A stretch of 64,000 bases of DNA, from positions 310,001 to 374,000 of the forward strand of contig NZ_JACIEZ010000001.1 in the NCBI RefSeq assembly GCF_014197145.1, read 5' to 3'. The position numbers and the translations under genes were made by a program. Source of the DNA: Gellertiella hungarica. GTDB taxonomy: Bacteria; Pseudomonadota; Alphaproteobacteria; Rhizobiales; Rhizobiaceae. The notes under the pieces were generated by a model. It did no database searches. It saw only the letters and a list, made by a program, of their open reading frames with translations, and had not been told where the DNA came from. Shown here one piece after another: positions 63,181-64,000 of the stretch (position 1 is its first letter; each line of letters begins with the position of its first letter).

Positions 63181-64000
63181 ATGGAACACAGGCACAGGCT
63201 TCGGGCGCTTCAGACATTCGAGGCGGTGTCGAGGCTCCTCTCGGTTGCCGATGCGGCACAGGAGCTGGGGGTGACGCAAAGCGCCGTCAGCCATCAGCTC
63301 CGGCAGTTGCAGGAGGTCATCGGGGAGCGGCTGGTCCAGAAGAACGGCCGTGGAATCACCCTCACCGAGGCCGGGCGCAATCTGGCCCGCAGGCTCCAGC
63401 CTGCCTTTGCCGAGATCGACCGGTCGGTGGCGGAATCGATCGGCGGGATCCGCGGCCGGACACGCCTGGCGGTATGCAGCAGTTTCGGGCCTGCCTGGCT
63501 CGTGCCGCGGCTTGCCCGCTTCTATGAAGCCTATCCATGGATAGACCTGCAGATCCTGATGTATGCGCGCGATCCGGAACTGACCGATGCCATCGGTGAC
63601 GCGTTCGTGACCACGCTGCCGAGGGACAGCGGATATCACGCGCAATTCCTCTGGGCGGAACGTCTGGTCCCCGTGGTATCCCGCCTGCTCTTGCAGCGCC
63701 ATGGCCACCAGGGGCCGTTCAATCTCATCACCACCGAGCTGGAGGCGGGCCGGGAGGGGGCGGACTGGCGGATGTATGCACAGGCAAGCGGCCTGCCGGA
63801 CATGAAGCCCGCCTGCGGACACTGGTATTACGCCTCGCATTACGTGATCGCCCGCGACATGGTGCGTCAGAACCTCGGCGCGGCCCTCCTGCCGGATTTC
63901 CTGGTGGAGGACGATCTGGGGGCCGGCCACATGGACCTTCTGGGAAATGGCTGCGTGTTCACCCAGGAAGATTACCACCTCTGCATCAAGCAGAGCCGCC
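63181..64000 (+). CDS. LysR-family transcriptional regulator (3' end outside the window)
   Basis: At least 273 residues, open to the window edge. The N-terminal helix-turn-helix reads HRLRALQTFEAVSRLLSVAD, then AAQELGVTQSAVSHQLRQLQ, then KNGRGITLTEAGRNLARRLQ, a clear LysR/GcvA-type domain. The effector domain starts RLAVCSSFGPAWLVPRLARF and continues ALLPDFLVEDDLGAGHMDLL. It resembles the GcvA-like subgroup. Targets are unknown; no divergent gene is visible on its 5' side except aqpZ and the exported protein in the same direction. Confidence 0.9.
   Translation, partial: MEHRHRLRALQTFEAVSRLLSVADAAQELGVTQSAVSHQLRQLQEVIGERLVQKNGRGITLTEAGRNLARRLQPAFAEIDRSVAESIGGIRGRTRLAVCSSFGPAWLVPRLARFYEAYPWIDLQILMYARDPELTDAIGDAFVTTLPRDSGYHAQFLWAERLVPVVSRLLLQRHGHQGPFNLITTELEAGREGADWRMYAQASGLPDMKPACGHWYYASHYVIARDMVRQNLGAALLPDFLVEDDLGAGHMDLLGNGCVFTQEDYHLCIKQSR

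Overview
The window is 64 kb of high-GC alphaproteobacterial chromosome. Gene content and order point to Hyphomicrobiales, most likely a Rhizobiaceae relative. The grounds are the ruvC-ruvA-ruvB / ybgC-tolQRAB-pal-cpoB-tilS-ftsH-glmM block, zapA next to a 6S RNA, tkt-gap-pgk, tandem Omp25/31-type porins, an RcdA (DUF1465) gene, perfect CtrA boxes, and mosaic palindromic repeats typical of this order. No rRNA, CRISPR array, transposase or prophage was seen. I cannot name the species from this stretch.

Layout. 1-9.6 kb: end of pyk, a hydrolase/TPR pair, rpmJ, purE-purK, two YdcH (DUF465) genes, an ArsR regulator with a TauE-type permease, a ThiE-like gene with a Sel1 and a YkgJ protein, and an inositol-monophosphatase gene. 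9.9-19.5 kb: a MotA-like/OmpA pair, an FAD dehydrogenase, a fused remnant of a higBA toxin-antitoxin locus, an ABC exporter, rpmE, rcdA with a CtrA box, a probable trans-acting sRNA, DUF1192 and an MFS transporter. 19.5-34 kb: a palindromic repeat cluster, yebC, ymdB, a 5-formyltetrahydrofolate cyclo-ligase, a flagellin-like gene, a NUDIX gene, a second cyclo-ligase, 6S RNA, zapA, DUF4164, tkt, gap, a second flagellin-like gene, pgk and a chemoreceptor. 34-50 kb: ruvC, ruvA, a VapBC-type toxin-antitoxin pair coupled to ruvB, a phosphoesterase, a NUDIX gene, the Tol-Pal operon, tilS, ftsH and glmM. 50-64 kb: two porins with CtrA boxes, serC-serA behind a structured leader, a second repeat cluster, mnmA, a tRNA with anticodon CAT, an L,D-transpeptidase gene broken by one in-frame stop, small secreted proteins, an M13 peptidase, an aquaporin, and the start of a LysR regulator.

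How it works together. Most of the window is core metabolism (glycolysis, pentose phosphate, purine, folate and serine pathways), recombination (RuvABC), envelope maintenance (Tol-Pal, porins, FtsH, GlmM) and translation (L31, L36, MnmA, TilS, a tRNA). Accessory material sits in joints between these blocks: two orphan flagellins, a live and a dead toxin-antitoxin locus, and two palindromic mosaic repeats. A cell-cycle theme links rcdA and both porins through perfect TTAA-N7-TTAA sites.

The items most worth a second look are the toxin-antitoxin pair stitched between ruvA and ruvB by 4-bp overlaps, the two flagellin-like genes placed inside housekeeping blocks, the CtrA sites, the candidate anti-Shine-Dalgarno sRNA, and the nonsense-interrupted transpeptidase. 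I did not find a clearly new multi-gene system.
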